Below are positions 5,637-12,811 of a stretch of 12,833 bases of DNA, piece after piece. Within the stretch, counting starts at the first letter, position 1. Each line of letters starts with the position of its first letter. Both the position numbers and the translations under genes were made by a program. Source of the stretch: Proteobacteria bacterium ST_bin16 (GTDB taxonomy: Bacteria; Pseudomonadota; Gammaproteobacteria; Burkholderiales; Nitrosomonadaceae); NCBI GenBank assembly GCA_002083595.1, contig MSXT01000015.1, positions 1-12,833 of the forward strand, given 5' to 3'. A model generated the notes under the pieces. That model worked only from the letters and a program-made list of their open reading frames with translations, was not told where the DNA came from and ran no database searches.

Positions 5637-7698
5637 AATCGGTATTTCTGTGTTCCTGTGAATAAAGATAACAATGGGCGGTATGCGTGGCGCTGAACGA
5701 GCTGGCTGGCGGGTAGGCTGTACGGCAAACCGGCATGGCATGCGCGCAACGCGGATTAAAATGACAGCCCGCTGGCGGTGCTGCCGGTGACGGCAAATCT
5801 CCCGTGAGCGGAATGATGTGCCGCGCGGGATCCGCTTCAATGTGCGGAACCGACGACAGTAACGCTTGCGTGTATGGGTGCTTGGGGTTGCTCATCACCT
5901 CGTCGATACGTCCGTGTTCAACGATACGTCCCAGATACATCACCGCCACTTCATCGGCCAGATACTCTACAACCGCGATATTGTGGGTAATAAACAAAAA
6001 TGCAAGTCCTAAATTATTTTGCAGCGATTTGAGCAGATTCAGAATCTGCGCCTGAACCGAGACATCCAGGGCGCTGGTCGGTTCATCGCAAATCAGCAGC
6101 TTTGGATTGACCGCCAAGGCACGGGCAATTGCGATGCGTTGCCGTTGTCCGCCGGAAAATTCATGCGGAAAGCGCCATTTTACCTCAGCAGGCAGACCGA
6201 CACGTTGCAATAATGCATCGATTTCATCTTCCCGGGACTCGGCGGCTGCAGCCGTATCGTTGCCGGGGTAAACGGTTTGATAGGCTTTTAAGGCATTGAT
6301 ACCTTCTTGCAGAATTTCAATGATGCGCATGCGCGGATTCAAGGAAGCATAAGGATCCTGAAAAATGATCTGAAGCTGTGAACGTACCGGCCGCAATTGA
6401 CTGCGCCCCAATCCATTCAATTCCTGTTCCTTGAAACGCACGCTACCCGCCGTGGGCTGAATCAATTGCAGAATGCTTTTGCCGATCGTGGTTTTGCCGC
6501 AACCGGATTCACCCACCAGCGCCAGCGTCTTGCCTGCGGCAATTTTCAACGACACGCCGTCGACTGCTTTGACATGACCCACGACACCTTTGAACAAGCC
6601 TTTGCGAATCGGGAAATGCACTTTCAGGTCAGTGACCTGCAACAGCACTTCGGCTGTTGCCAGCGAAGTCGATAGCGTTACATGCGCGGTTTCTTGTGAT
6701 GCTGTGTTGGCAACGGTAGCCGCTTGAGCGGCGTTGTTGCTGTATAAATGGCAGCGGACCTGATGTTGACCGGAAATCGTGTGCCATTGCGGAACGCTAT
6801 CGCGGCATTGTGCCAGTGCCTGATTGCAGCGGTCTACGAACCGACACCCGGTAAATTGCTGCGCCAGAGACGGCACATTGCCTTGAATGACAGTTAATGC
6901 CTGATTACGTTTCTGTTTCCCAGGTAATGCGGCGAATAATTGCTGCGAATAGGGGTGGCGCGGGCGATGAAAAAAATCGTGCCGGGTTGCCAGCTCGACA
7001 ATTTCTCCCGCGTACATCACCGCGACGCGTTGCGCCATTTCCGCTACCACGCCCAGATCGTGCGTAATCAGTAAAATGGCCATGCCTTTCTGCTGCTGGA
7101 TATGCCTCAGCAGATCGAGCACTTGTGCTTGTATCGTCACATCCAACGCGGTGGTCGGCTCATCGGCAATGAGCAGTTCCGGTTCACCGGCGAGCGCCAT
7201 CGCGATCATGACACGTTGCTTCATACCACCGGAAAACTGGAAAGGGTACTCGTGCATGCGGCGTGCCGCATCGGGTATGCCGACTTGTTCCAGCAATTCT
7301 CGGATACGTGTTTGCATGGCTTCGTGCGATAAATTCAAATGCTGCTGTAGCACTTCTTCGATTTGCTCGGCGATGGTCAGAACCGGATTGAGACTGAGCA
7401 TCGGTTCCTGAAAAATCATACTGATGCGCTTGCCGCGAATTTTACGCATGCCGGTTTCAGGCAGTTGCAGCAAATCCGTGCCACCGATGCTGATTTTGCC
7501 GGCAACGATTTCACCGACATCCGGCAGCAAGCGCATGATCGACAGCGCCGTCATCGATTTGCCGCAACCGGATTCACCCAATAGCGCAAATGTTTCCCCG
7601 GGTGAGATGGTCAGCGTCAAGCCATCGACGGCGTGTACCGGTGTGTCGCCGGTGTGCAGCACGGTTTCGAGATTTTCTATTTCCAGCAAGGTATTCAT
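5626..7698 (-). CDS. Dpp/Opp-type ABC transporter ATPase, two ATPase domains fused
   Basis: This 690-aa protein contains two complete peptide-transporter ATPases (DppD-like then DppF-like), as in YejF-type fusions. Domain 1: Walker A GESGCGKS (41-48), Q-loop near 97, signature FSGGMKQR (155-162), Walker B LLIADEP (175-181), switch H213. Domain 2: Walker A GESGCGKT (396-403), signature FSGGQRQR (514-521), Walker B LLICDEP (534-540), switch H572. Each domain ends with the Opp/Dpp C-terminal extension bearing four cysteines (285, 291, 298, 316; 645, 651, 658, 676). In at least one mycobacterial Dpp ATPase the equivalent cysteines have been reported to hold an iron-sulfur cluster. The start at 7696-7698 (MNTLLEIENL) overlaps the permease stop by ATGA; an upstream in-frame extension lies inside the permease gene and is rejected. 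Both sites look active. It powers import of peptides or similar small solutes; substrate unknown. Confidence 0.95.
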   Translation of the reverse strand: MNTLLEIENLETVLHTGDTPVHAVDGLTLTISPGETFALLGESGCGKSMTALSIMRLLPDVGEIVAGKISIGGTDLLQLPETGMRKIRGKRISMIFQEPMLSLNPVLTIAEQIEEVLQQHLNLSHEAMQTRIRELLEQVGIPDAARRMHEYPFQFSGGMKQRVMIAMALAGEPELLIADEPTTALDVTIQAQVLDLLRHIQQQKGMAILLITHDLGVVAEMAQRVAVMYAGEIVELATRHDFFHRPRHPYSQQLFAALPGKQKRNQALTVIQGNVPSLAQQFTGCRFVDRCNQALAQCRDSVPQWHTISGQHQVRCHLYSNNAAQAATVANTASQETAHVTLSTSLATAEVLLQVTDLKVHFPIRKGLFKGVVGHVKAVDGVSLKIAAGKTLALVGESGCGKTTIGKSILQLIQPTAGSVRFKEQELNGLGRSQLRPVRSQLQIIFQDPYASLNPRMRIIEILQEGINALKAYQTVYPGNDTAAAAESREDEIDALLQRVGLPAEVKWRFPHEFSGGQRQRIAIARALAVNPKLLICDEPTSALDVSVQAQILNLLKSLQNNLGLAFLFITHNIAVVEYLADEVAVMYLGRIVEHGRIDEVMSNPKHPYTQALLSSVPHIEADPARHIIPLTGDLPSPAAPPAGCHFNPRCAHAMPVCRTAYPPASSFSATHTAHCYLYSQEHRNTDYEH

Positions 7699-9203
7699 GG
7701 ATGAGAAGAAGATTTGGCCGGTGCGGTTGCTTCGGGCGCGTTGTCTTTCACACTTTTTTCTTTTTTGCCAAAACGCGAGAGTACCGTGCGTTGCCGTAAA
7801 GTCCGGATGCGTGGATCCAATGCATTTTGGACCGCATCGGCAAACAAGTTGGCGCTTAATACCAAAGTAAACATGAAACTGAACGCCGCCAGCAAGGCCC
7901 ACCACACCATTGGTTCACGCGCCATTTCCAGCCGCGCTGCGTTGATCATGGTGCCGAAACTGATCATCGATGGATCGACACCGACACCGACGTACGATAA
8001 CACCGCTTCGGCCAGTACCAATCCGCTGAAATCCATCACCGTGGCAATCAACACGATGTGCATCACGTTAGGCAGTATGTGACGGCTGATGACGCGCCAA
8101 TGCGAAACGCCGAATGCATGCGCTGCCTGGATATATTCCAGTTCACGCAGTTTCAGCGTTTCACCGCGCAACAACCGGCATAATCCAGTCCAACTGGTAA
8201 TGCCCAGGATCATGCAGAGAAACAGCAGCCGCAGATCGGCGCGCGATGCAATGGTGTCGAATAATTCCGGATGGGTTTCGATATACACCTGCATCATCAA
8301 TACCGCGGCGGCGATCAGTAAAACACTGGGGATGGAATTCAGCGTCGTGTAAATATATTGAATGACGTCATCGACCCAGCCGCGGAAATAACCGGCCATA
8401 ATGCCCAGCAATAATGCGAACGGCAGCATGATGAGCGTGGTTAGCGTGCCGATCACCAGGGCGACGCGTATGCTTTTCAGCGACTGATACAAAATATCCT
8501 GCCCGACCTTGTCGGTGCCTAGCACATGATAATATGCAGCCAGCGAAATGATACAGCCGATGACGAGCAACAAAATGAGCAGGGTGATTAAGATGGCGCG
8601 CCAGGGAATTTCAGTGTTGCGGCGCCAAATGGCCATCAGGTATGGCGCAAAATTCTGCCGGCTGCGATGAGATAGCCGGGCGATTAAGCCAACGGACAGT
8701 ACGCTCCAGATCAGCAAACCGCAGGCCAAGCCTTTTAATACAAGCTGCGTGATGTCGGCGCTGTGTTCCTTGTCAGGATCTTGCAAATGCGCGCCGCCAA
8801 ACTGGAGCCGGGCAAAAGTCCGCACTTGCTTGCCATCCTGCTCGATGGTTTCTTTAGCATACAAATGCGCTGCCAGCGGTGCGGAGTAGGTTTTCTCGAC
8901 TTGCGTGCGTAAGGGTGCTACCAGTAAATCCAGCAGACTCAGCACTTCGACGCTATAAATCGTCTCGCCCTGATTGTTCTTGTGATCCAGCGCGGGGCGG
9001 AAATGCACTGTGTCCAATAAGCCAACCAGCAGGAAAAAGATCAGCACGGTGAGTGCGGACATGCCACTGGCGCTATGTCCCACGCGTTTCCATTGCGCTA
9101 GCAGATGTTCATGGCGGCGGATATACCAGACGATAAAGAATACAATGGCGACAAACAAATAGATCAGCGCATCGGTCCACAAAATAATCGGGCTAAAAGA
9201 CAT
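7695..9203 (-). CDS. DppC/OppC-type ABC permease with extra N-terminal domain
   Basis: This 502-aa inner-membrane protein is much longer than a usual DppC/OppC (about 300-340). The permease core runs from about residue 200 to 465: a membrane segment at 203-225, the LGTDKVGQDIL motif (228-238, equivalent to LGTD..GRD), further membrane segments, and the ATPase-docking EAA loop EYIQAAHAFGVSHWRVISRH ending ILPN (356-379). The first 200 residues are extra: membrane segments at about 9-28 and 49-64, a probable periplasmic stretch (about 65-155), and another membrane segment at 155-176. The C-terminus is a charged tail. It leads the operon and overlaps the ATPase by 4 nt. Transporters of this type need two permease subunits and usually a binding protein; neither is nearby. 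No clear Shine-Dalgarno sequence precedes the ATG. Confidence 0.92.
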   Translation of the reverse strand: MSFSPIILWTDALIYLFVAIVFFIVWYIRRHEHLLAQWKRVGHSASGMSALTVLIFFLLVGLLDTVHFRPALDHKNNQGETIYSVEVLSLLDLLVAPLRTQVEKTYSAPLAAHLYAKETIEQDGKQVRTFARLQFGGAHLQDPDKEHSADITQLVLKGLACGLLIWSVLSVGLIARLSHRSRQNFAPYLMAIWRRNTEIPWRAILITLLILLLVIGCIISLAAYYHVLGTDKVGQDILYQSLKSIRVALVIGTLTTLIMLPFALLLGIMAGYFRGWVDDVIQYIYTTLNSIPSVLLIAAAVLMMQVYIETHPELFDTIASRADLRLLFLCMILGITSWTGLCRLLRGETLKLRELEYIQAAHAFGVSHWRVISRHILPNVMHIVLIATVMDFSGLVLAEAVLSYVGVGVDPSMISFGTMINAARLEMAREPMVWWALLAAFSFMFTLVLSANLFADAVQNALDPRIRTLRQRTVLSRFGKKEKSVKDNAPEATAPAKSSSHP

Positions 9204-9254
9204 GGTCAGGATGGATGGCTCTGCGGCGATGAGGCCGGTTTAATTACACATAAT

Positions 9255-9275
9255 CATTCATATCATAAATGAATG
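9255..9275. promoter_or_regulatory. Inverted repeat and weak promoter ahead of the ABC/prfC operon
   Basis: CATTCAT (9255-9261) and ATGAATG (9269-9275) are perfect 7-bp arms around a 7-bp centre, about 52 bp before the permease ATG. Read on the minus strand, TATGAT overlaps this repeat, with a TTCAAA element 17 bp upstream, a weak sigma-70 pair. A regulator-bound operator is plausible but no regulator is identified. Confidence 0.4.
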
Positions 9276-9397
9276 CTGGGATTTTTTGAAAATTTATCAA
9301 TACCGGTAAACCGATCAATGTATTAAGGCAGGATACAGTCTAACATTGATAACGGTTAAGGTCGCGTGATGATGGAAAATCCGTTGATGAAGAGGGA

Positions 9398-9449
9398 AGC
9401 AACAGCCCGGAAGAGTTTCTCCGTAAGGTCTCTATCCGGAGCTGTTGTT
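9398..9449. repeat. Long imperfect hairpin, function unknown
   Basis: On the plus strand the arms AGCAACAGC, CCGGA and AGAG (9398-9415) pair with CTCT, TCCGG and GCTGTTGTT (9430-9449). This gives 18 base pairs including one G-T pair, interrupted only by single bulged A residues at 9434 and 9440. Inside, CC and GG (9421-9422, 9427-9428) close a GTAA tetraloop. Neither side is followed by a good T-run, so it is not a standard terminator for pstS, whose stop lies about 50 bp away. It could be a transcript-end stabiliser, a repetitive palindromic element or a structured RNA. Confidence 0.6.
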
Positions 9450-9499
9450 AAAGGATGTATTATTGTTGCTGTGAAAAGTATTTTTTAGAATATTACCGG

Positions 9500-10519
9500 T
9501 TAGAAATTCTCATATTGCAATCGGCCTTCACGTCTGATCAGCTCGTCAATCGTAAGACCAACCGCTGGTTTACCGCTAAATACCGAGCCCACCCGTTTAT
9601 TGTTGAAGTGTTCCAACATGGTGGCATAGGCTCTGGGTGGAAGAGGGAAGAACTTAACTTCTTTGACCAGGAGAAGCGCATTCTTCATATAAAACTCTAC
9701 AAATGCCTTGACCTCGGGTTTTTCAGCCGCTTTGATATTGACATAAATAAAAACCGGACGGGATAGCGGTTGATAGCTGCCATTTTCCACGGTTTCGACA
9801 GAAGGGAGAATCGCACCTTTGCCACTGTCGATCGCAACGGCGGTTACTTTGTCCTGATTCTCGATGTAATAGGCGAAGCCAAAAAACGCTAAGCTGTTTT
9901 TGTTACCCGCCACATGATTCACCAGCACATTGTCATTATCGGATTCAGTGAAATCATGTCGACTGGATTTAGCTTTGCCGACAATGGCTTCGGTAAAGTA
10001 ATCATAGGTGCCGGAATCCTCGTCAGCGCCGGATAACTTCATCGCTTCATCCGGCCATGCCGGGTTGATTTGATTCCATTGAGTGATTTTACCCTGCGCA
10101 GCAGGTTCCCAGATTTTCTTCAACTGGGCGATAGTCATTGACGTGCTCCAGGAGTTTTCCGGATTTATCGCCACCGTCAGAGCGTCAAACGCCACGGGTA
10201 TTTCGACATATTGCACGCGGGCGCCTTTACAATCCTTCATTTCACTATTCAGAATCGGGCGGGAAGCATTCACGATATCGATCTCGCCGCGGCAAAATTT
10301 CTTGAAACCGCCGCCGCTGCCCGATATGCCGACCGTAACATTAATGGCGTTCTTTTTTGCGGCTTGGAAATTGTCCGCCACGGCTTTGGTGATCGGATAG
10401 ACGGTGCTGGAGCCGTCTATTTTAATAACTGTTTGTGCATTGGCGACAGTGGCGGAGCCAGTCAGTATTGCCAATGAGATTGCTACAGCGAGTTGATTGA
10501 AGTGATTAGGTTGCGACAT
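9500..10519 (-). CDS. pstS: Periplasmic phosphate-binding protein PstS
   Basis: This 339-aa periplasmic protein has a signal peptide with a probable ANA-Q cleavage after residue 28. It then shows the PstS pattern: IDGSSTVYPI (34-43), the phosphate-loop region GISGSGGGFKKFCRGEIDIV (64-83) followed by NASRPI, and DEDSGTYDYF (166-175). Cysteines 76 and 97 could form a disulfide. It would capture phosphate for an ABC importer. The start at 10517-10519 is chosen because AGGAGA stands 7 nt before it and the signal peptide then has a normal length; an ATG 14 codons upstream adds an unlikely leader. No pstC, pstA or pstB genes are adjacent, so it must serve a transporter encoded elsewhere or act alone. 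The OprP-type porin gene lies upstream on the same strand, forming a phosphate-uptake block. Confidence 0.93.
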   Translation of the reverse strand: MSQPNHFNQLAVAISLAILTGSATVANAQTVIKIDGSSTVYPITKAVADNFQAAKKNAINVTVGISGSGGGFKKFCRGEIDIVNASRPILNSEMKDCKGARVQYVEIPVAFDALTVAINPENSWSTSMTIAQLKKIWEPAAQGKITQWNQINPAWPDEAMKLSGADEDSGTYDYFTEAIVGKAKSSRHDFTESDNDNVLVNHVAGNKNSLAFFGFAYYIENQDKVTAVAIDSGKGAILPSVETVENGSYQPLSRPVFIYVNIKAAEKPEVKAFVEFYMKNALLLVKEVKFFPLPPRAYATMLEHFNNKRVGSVFSGKPAVGLTIDELIRREGRLQYENF

Positions 10520-10555
10520 TTCATTCTCCTGTTTGAGATGATGCGGCGTAAATGA

Positions 10556-10572
10556 CGGCATTCAAAATGCCG
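10556..10572. promoter_or_regulatory. Small hairpin in the pstS leader
   Basis: CGGCATT (10556-10562) and AATGCCG (10566-10572) form a perfect 7-bp stem with a 3-base loop, 36 bp upstream of the pstS start. It could stabilise the transcript or be a protein site. On the minus strand about 20 bp further upstream, ATGACA (around 10604-10609) with TAACAT 18 bp on is a possible promoter. I found no convincing Pho box here. Confidence 0.45.
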
Positions 10573-10651
10573 GGCACGAAAATGTTAACGCATGTTTCCC
10601 AACAATGTCATGCGGGTAAAAACTTAAGTACTGATAGATCGCAGGTTTTTT

Positions 10652-10690
10652 AAATCGAGCATTCAGGAAATCACACTGAATACTCGATTT
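10652..10690. terminator. Stem-loop after the porin gene
   Basis: This 15-bp stem pairs AAATCGAG and ATTCAG (10652-10666) with CTGAAT and CTCGATTT (10676-10690) around a 9-base loop; the single C/A mismatch on the plus strand becomes a T-G pair in the minus-strand transcript. It stands 27 bp after the porin stop. In the porin's direction the run of T is only three bases and lies within the stem, so it may attenuate rather than fully stop transcription into pstS. Confidence 0.55.
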
Positions 10691-10716
10691 TTGCTCAACT
10701 TTTTAGTGGCGGATTT

Positions 10717-12435
10717 TTAGAAATCAATCGTCCACTGTGTCAGGAATGCGCTCAGATCACCATTATTCCATCCATGCGTACGTGCTCCGGCACCGCCCGA
10801 GTAACCATTGGTATTCGTGGTTGGCGTTGCTGCCGTGTTGATATCCAGCATATGGATGACATTGGCCTGAAACTTAACATTGGAATGCGGGTACCAGTTT
10901 AAGCCGAATCTGACCATGTCGGCGCGGCCTCCTTTGATGACACCTGAATTCATGTCAATGTAATCATAGCCGAATGCGACTTCCCATGCGCCCCAGCCGG
11001 TGCCGTTCCAATGGAAGGGCCGGTTAGGCTTGATACGGTTTGCCGCACCGTTTCTGACGTGATAGGCCTTCGACTCACCGGTCAGGAAGTAGCTTACAAA
11101 GCCATAATAACCGGTTAAGTGTTCGCTGTCATAACCGACACCGTTGATATTGGTGCGCAAATATTCAGCTTGCGCCGAGAATGGGCCGTAGACAAACCAG
11201 CTTTCCGCCCCATAACGATCGTAGCTGGTGACTTGACGGCGATTCGGATCACTCAACGCACCGGTGCTCAGATTGCCGGTATTCAGGATATTGGTGCGAT
11301 CCACGTTGGTGCCCGGAAAGGCGAAGAATGACATACCACCGCCGCCACCGATCTGGCCTTCTCCGACCATGGTGCCATCGGCGCGATATTGTGTGTTGAC
11401 ATCGGTATGTCCGGCAGAAACACCGACATGGAAAAACTTGGTGTCATCAATCATCCAAGGTCTGCCGCTGACACGGCCAATACCTTGCCAGCCGGTGTCG
11501 CCGGAGCCATTGTTACGGTTCTGGTTACCGTTGGCATTGACGGAAGTCGATGCGGAAGACCATCCGCCGATGGGCTCGGTTTGGAATGCAATACCGGTTT
11601 GAAATCTTTTAACCGCATAATTGGCACCGATACCCGTTTTATACGTATTGGGATTATCGACGAACGAATTGACGGACATATGCCGTTCGATAAAAGTCAG
11701 ATAGCGGTTACTGGCGGCTTCTTCCAAGCTGAACGGCTCTTTGAACGAACCGAGTTTGTAAGAGAGCGCATCGGTATGGTTCAAACGCACGAATGCATCG
11801 GTAATTCCCGATCCGACGGTACCGTTGCCTCGGCTGAAGTCATATTCAAACTTGTAATCCCAGATTTTATAAAATGTACCTTCGATGCCCAAACGCGCAC
11901 GGCGGATATTCATGCCGCTATTCAATTCGTTTGCGGTACTCGCTCCGAAAGCGGGGTCAGGGTCATTGATAAAATTGTATTGCGAGGCTGGTTGAATCCG
12001 TCCATTCATCGATGCCGAGAAATTGCCATCCTTGGTTGACCAATGTAAGCCACGGTCATCAAAATTCCCGTGTATTTTTTCAACTTCCTTGACGCGTTCT
12101 TCGAGTACCGAAACTTGATTCTTAAGTTGTTCTTTCTCAGCTTTTTCCCGCAATCTTACCAAGCGGTCGCCCGCAGGTTTGTTCTCCGTTTCCGCTGTCC
12201 GGTCCTCATGGGCTGGAGTTTGTGCAGGCGCTGCCAATACGCTTTGGGGAGCCTTTGTTTTGGCCGATTTCTCTGATTTTTCATAGGTACCCATATGAAC
12301 GCGGCCGGGACCGGGTTCCGCAAAAATTTGCTTGGTTTTTGTATCGACATATAAATCGAGTGCATAGGCGCTGGATAGAACGCCTAAATTGATTAACGCT
12401 GTGGTTGCCAGGGTAAGTCTGAATAATTTCATCAT
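10717..12435 (-). CDS. Phosphate-selective porin, OprO/OprP family
   Basis: This is a 572-aa outer-membrane protein. The signal peptide ends at AYA-LD (after residue 25). A short conserved-looking segment follows (DLYVDTKTKQIFAEPGPGRV, 27-46), then a low-complexity linker. Next comes a heptad-like coiled coil (about 90-123, RLVRLREKAEKEQLKNQVSV and onward), as in porins that trimerise through an N-terminal coil. The rest is beta barrel: FDDRGLHWSTKDGNFSASMN, GRIQPASQYNF, NIRRARLGIEGTFYKIWDYK, FVRLNHTDALSYKLGSFKEP, and the terminal LTQWTIDF with the final Phe used in outer-membrane insertion. These strands are typical of the O/P family, which passes phosphate or polyphosphate. The ATG-ATG start follows a weak GGA. 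The promoter carries a Pho box, which supports the phosphate assignment; selectivity itself cannot be read from sequence. Confidence 0.9.
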   Translation of the reverse strand: MMKLFRLTLATTALINLGVLSSAYALDLYVDTKTKQIFAEPGPGRVHMGTYEKSEKSAKTKAPQSVLAAPAQTPAHEDRTAETENKPAGDRLVRLREKAEKEQLKNQVSVLEERVKEVEKIHGNFDDRGLHWSTKDGNFSASMNGRIQPASQYNFINDPDPAFGASTANELNSGMNIRRARLGIEGTFYKIWDYKFEYDFSRGNGTVGSGITDAFVRLNHTDALSYKLGSFKEPFSLEEAASNRYLTFIERHMSVNSFVDNPNTYKTGIGANYAVKRFQTGIAFQTEPIGGWSSASTSVNANGNQNRNNGSGDTGWQGIGRVSGRPWMIDDTKFFHVGVSAGHTDVNTQYRADGTMVGEGQIGGGGGMSFFAFPGTNVDRTNILNTGNLSTGALSDPNRRQVTSYDRYGAESWFVYGPFSAQAEYLRTNINGVGYDSEHLTGYYGFVSYFLTGESKAYHVRNGAANRIKPNRPFHWNGTGWGAWEVAFGYDYIDMNSGVIKGGRADMVRFGLNWYPHSNVKFQANVIHMLDINTAATPTTNTNGYSGGAGARTHGWNNGDLSAFLTQWTIDF

Positions 12436-12483
12436 CTGTCGTTGATCCAGGGTTGAAAAAGTGAGTCATCTACGGTGGCAACC

Positions 12484-12517
12484 GTTATATAGAATCAATG
12501 TTACAGTTTTATGACAG
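12484..12517 (-). promoter_or_regulatory. PhoB-type promoter of the porin gene (Pho box plus -10)
   Basis: On the minus strand CTGTCATAAAACTGTAAC (12500-12517) is a near-perfect Pho box: two 7-base half-sites separated by AAAA. Ten bases later stands TATAAC (12484-12489), a five-of-six -10 element. This is the geometry of PhoB-activated promoters such as E. coli phoA, where the box replaces the -35. The porin ATG is about 50 bp downstream. Confidence 0.85.
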
Positions 12518-12545
12518 TTACATTTTTTTTACGCTTTTATGACAC
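12511..12545 (-). promoter_or_regulatory. Further PhoB-like half-sites upstream of the main Pho box
   Basis: On the minus strand GTGTCAT (12539-12545), GCGTAAA (12528-12534) and ATGTAAC (12517-12523) repeat every 11 bp. They meet the main Pho box half-site CTGTCAT at 12511-12517. The first and third match the half-site well and the middle one is weak. Extra PhoB dimers upstream of the main box are common in strongly regulated promoters. Confidence 0.6.
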
Positions 12546-12585
12546 AGCCCGTTATCCTGAATAGCAGTGCTGGATAGTTAAATAC

Positions 12586-12614
12586 TTGAAATGGTAATTA
12601 TTAATTCCTAAAAT
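12586..12614 (+). promoter_or_regulatory. Sigma-70 promoter for amoC
   Basis: TTGAAA (12586-12591), exactly 17 bp, then TAAAAT (12609-12614): each element matches consensus at five of six positions. Transcription would start near 12621, giving a leader of about 190 nt. Tandem promoters are known for amoC in Nitrosomonas europaea. A second candidate here (TTGACG at 12679-12684) lacks a good -10. Confidence 0.7.
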
Positions 12615-12680
12615 ACCGGATGCATTCAACGCAAAAGTAACAATGACGTTGCGCAATGCATAATTTGATTTTCTTGGATT

Positions 12681-12711
12681 GACGGGAACTTTCATGACGA
12701 TAGTACCCGTC
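12681..12711 (+). promoter_or_regulatory. Hairpin in the amoC leader
   Basis: GACGGG (12681-12686) pairs with CCCGTC (12706-12711). After an A-A mismatch, ACT (12688-12690) pairs with AGT (12702-12704), leaving an 11-base loop. It falls within the predicted leader and is not followed by a T-run, so leader structure or mRNA stability is more likely than termination. Confidence 0.5.
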
Positions 12712-12797
12712 TAACCAGGTACTTAACATGGGAATATGATTTCTCGTGCTAAGTAACTAATTCTATTAACTAACTGACTTATTATTATTTATTTAAT

Positions 12798-12803
12798 AGG
12801 AGG
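12798..12803 (+). promoter_or_regulatory. Perfect ribosome binding site of amoC
   Basis: AGGAGG stands 8 nt before the ATG in an AT-rich context. It is the strongest Shine-Dalgarno sequence in the window and fits a very highly expressed gene. Confidence 0.85.
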
Positions 12804-12811
12804 AAAATAAA

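Larger units (their letters stand above)
9204..9499. other. Gene-poor gap between pstS and the ABC/prfC operon
   Basis: This 296-bp AT-rich gap holds the inverted repeat at 9255-9275 and a strong hairpin at 9398-9449. I see no convincing protein gene. The permease's missing partners (DppB-like permease, binding protein) are not here. A 39-codon plus-strand frame (9369-9488) is discussed under rejected items. Confidence 0.5.
12436..12811. other. Divergent porin-amoC intergenic region
   Basis: This 376-bp region has no convincing protein gene. It contains the Pho-box promoter facing the porin (12484-12545), the sigma-70 promoter facing amoC (12586-12614) and the leader hairpin (12681-12711). 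The last 50 bases before amoC are very AT-rich, as expected for an open, efficiently read ribosome binding region. Confidence 0.6.

Noticed and set aside
5637..5840. 68-codon upstream extension of prfC
   Set aside because: It lies over the ATPase gene, is rich in Arg and Pro, and RF3 proteins start at MSIDQEV or close to it.
7699..7905. Upstream extension of the fused ABC ATPase
   Set aside because: It overlaps the permease coding region; the ATGA junction at 7695-7698 and the family start support the shorter form.
9369..9488. 39-codon plus-strand frame preceded by TAAGG
   Set aside because: The ribosome site is reasonable, but the frame is explained by the hairpin at 9398-9449, has no recognisable family and no clear promoter; it may still merit a check with ribosome profiling.
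10520..10561. 14-codon N-terminal extension of PstS
   Set aside because: It would place a polar leader before the signal peptide and would span the good AGGAGA ribosome site.
11389..12039. 216-codon plus-strand frame opposite the porin gene
   Set aside because: Although long, it lies wholly within the porin gene, has no ribosome site or recognisable family, and follows from porin codon use.
12679..12707. Second amoC promoter starting at TTGACG
   Set aside because: The -35 is good, but no hexamer at 16-18 bp resembles TATAAT; the pair at 12586-12614 is clearly better.
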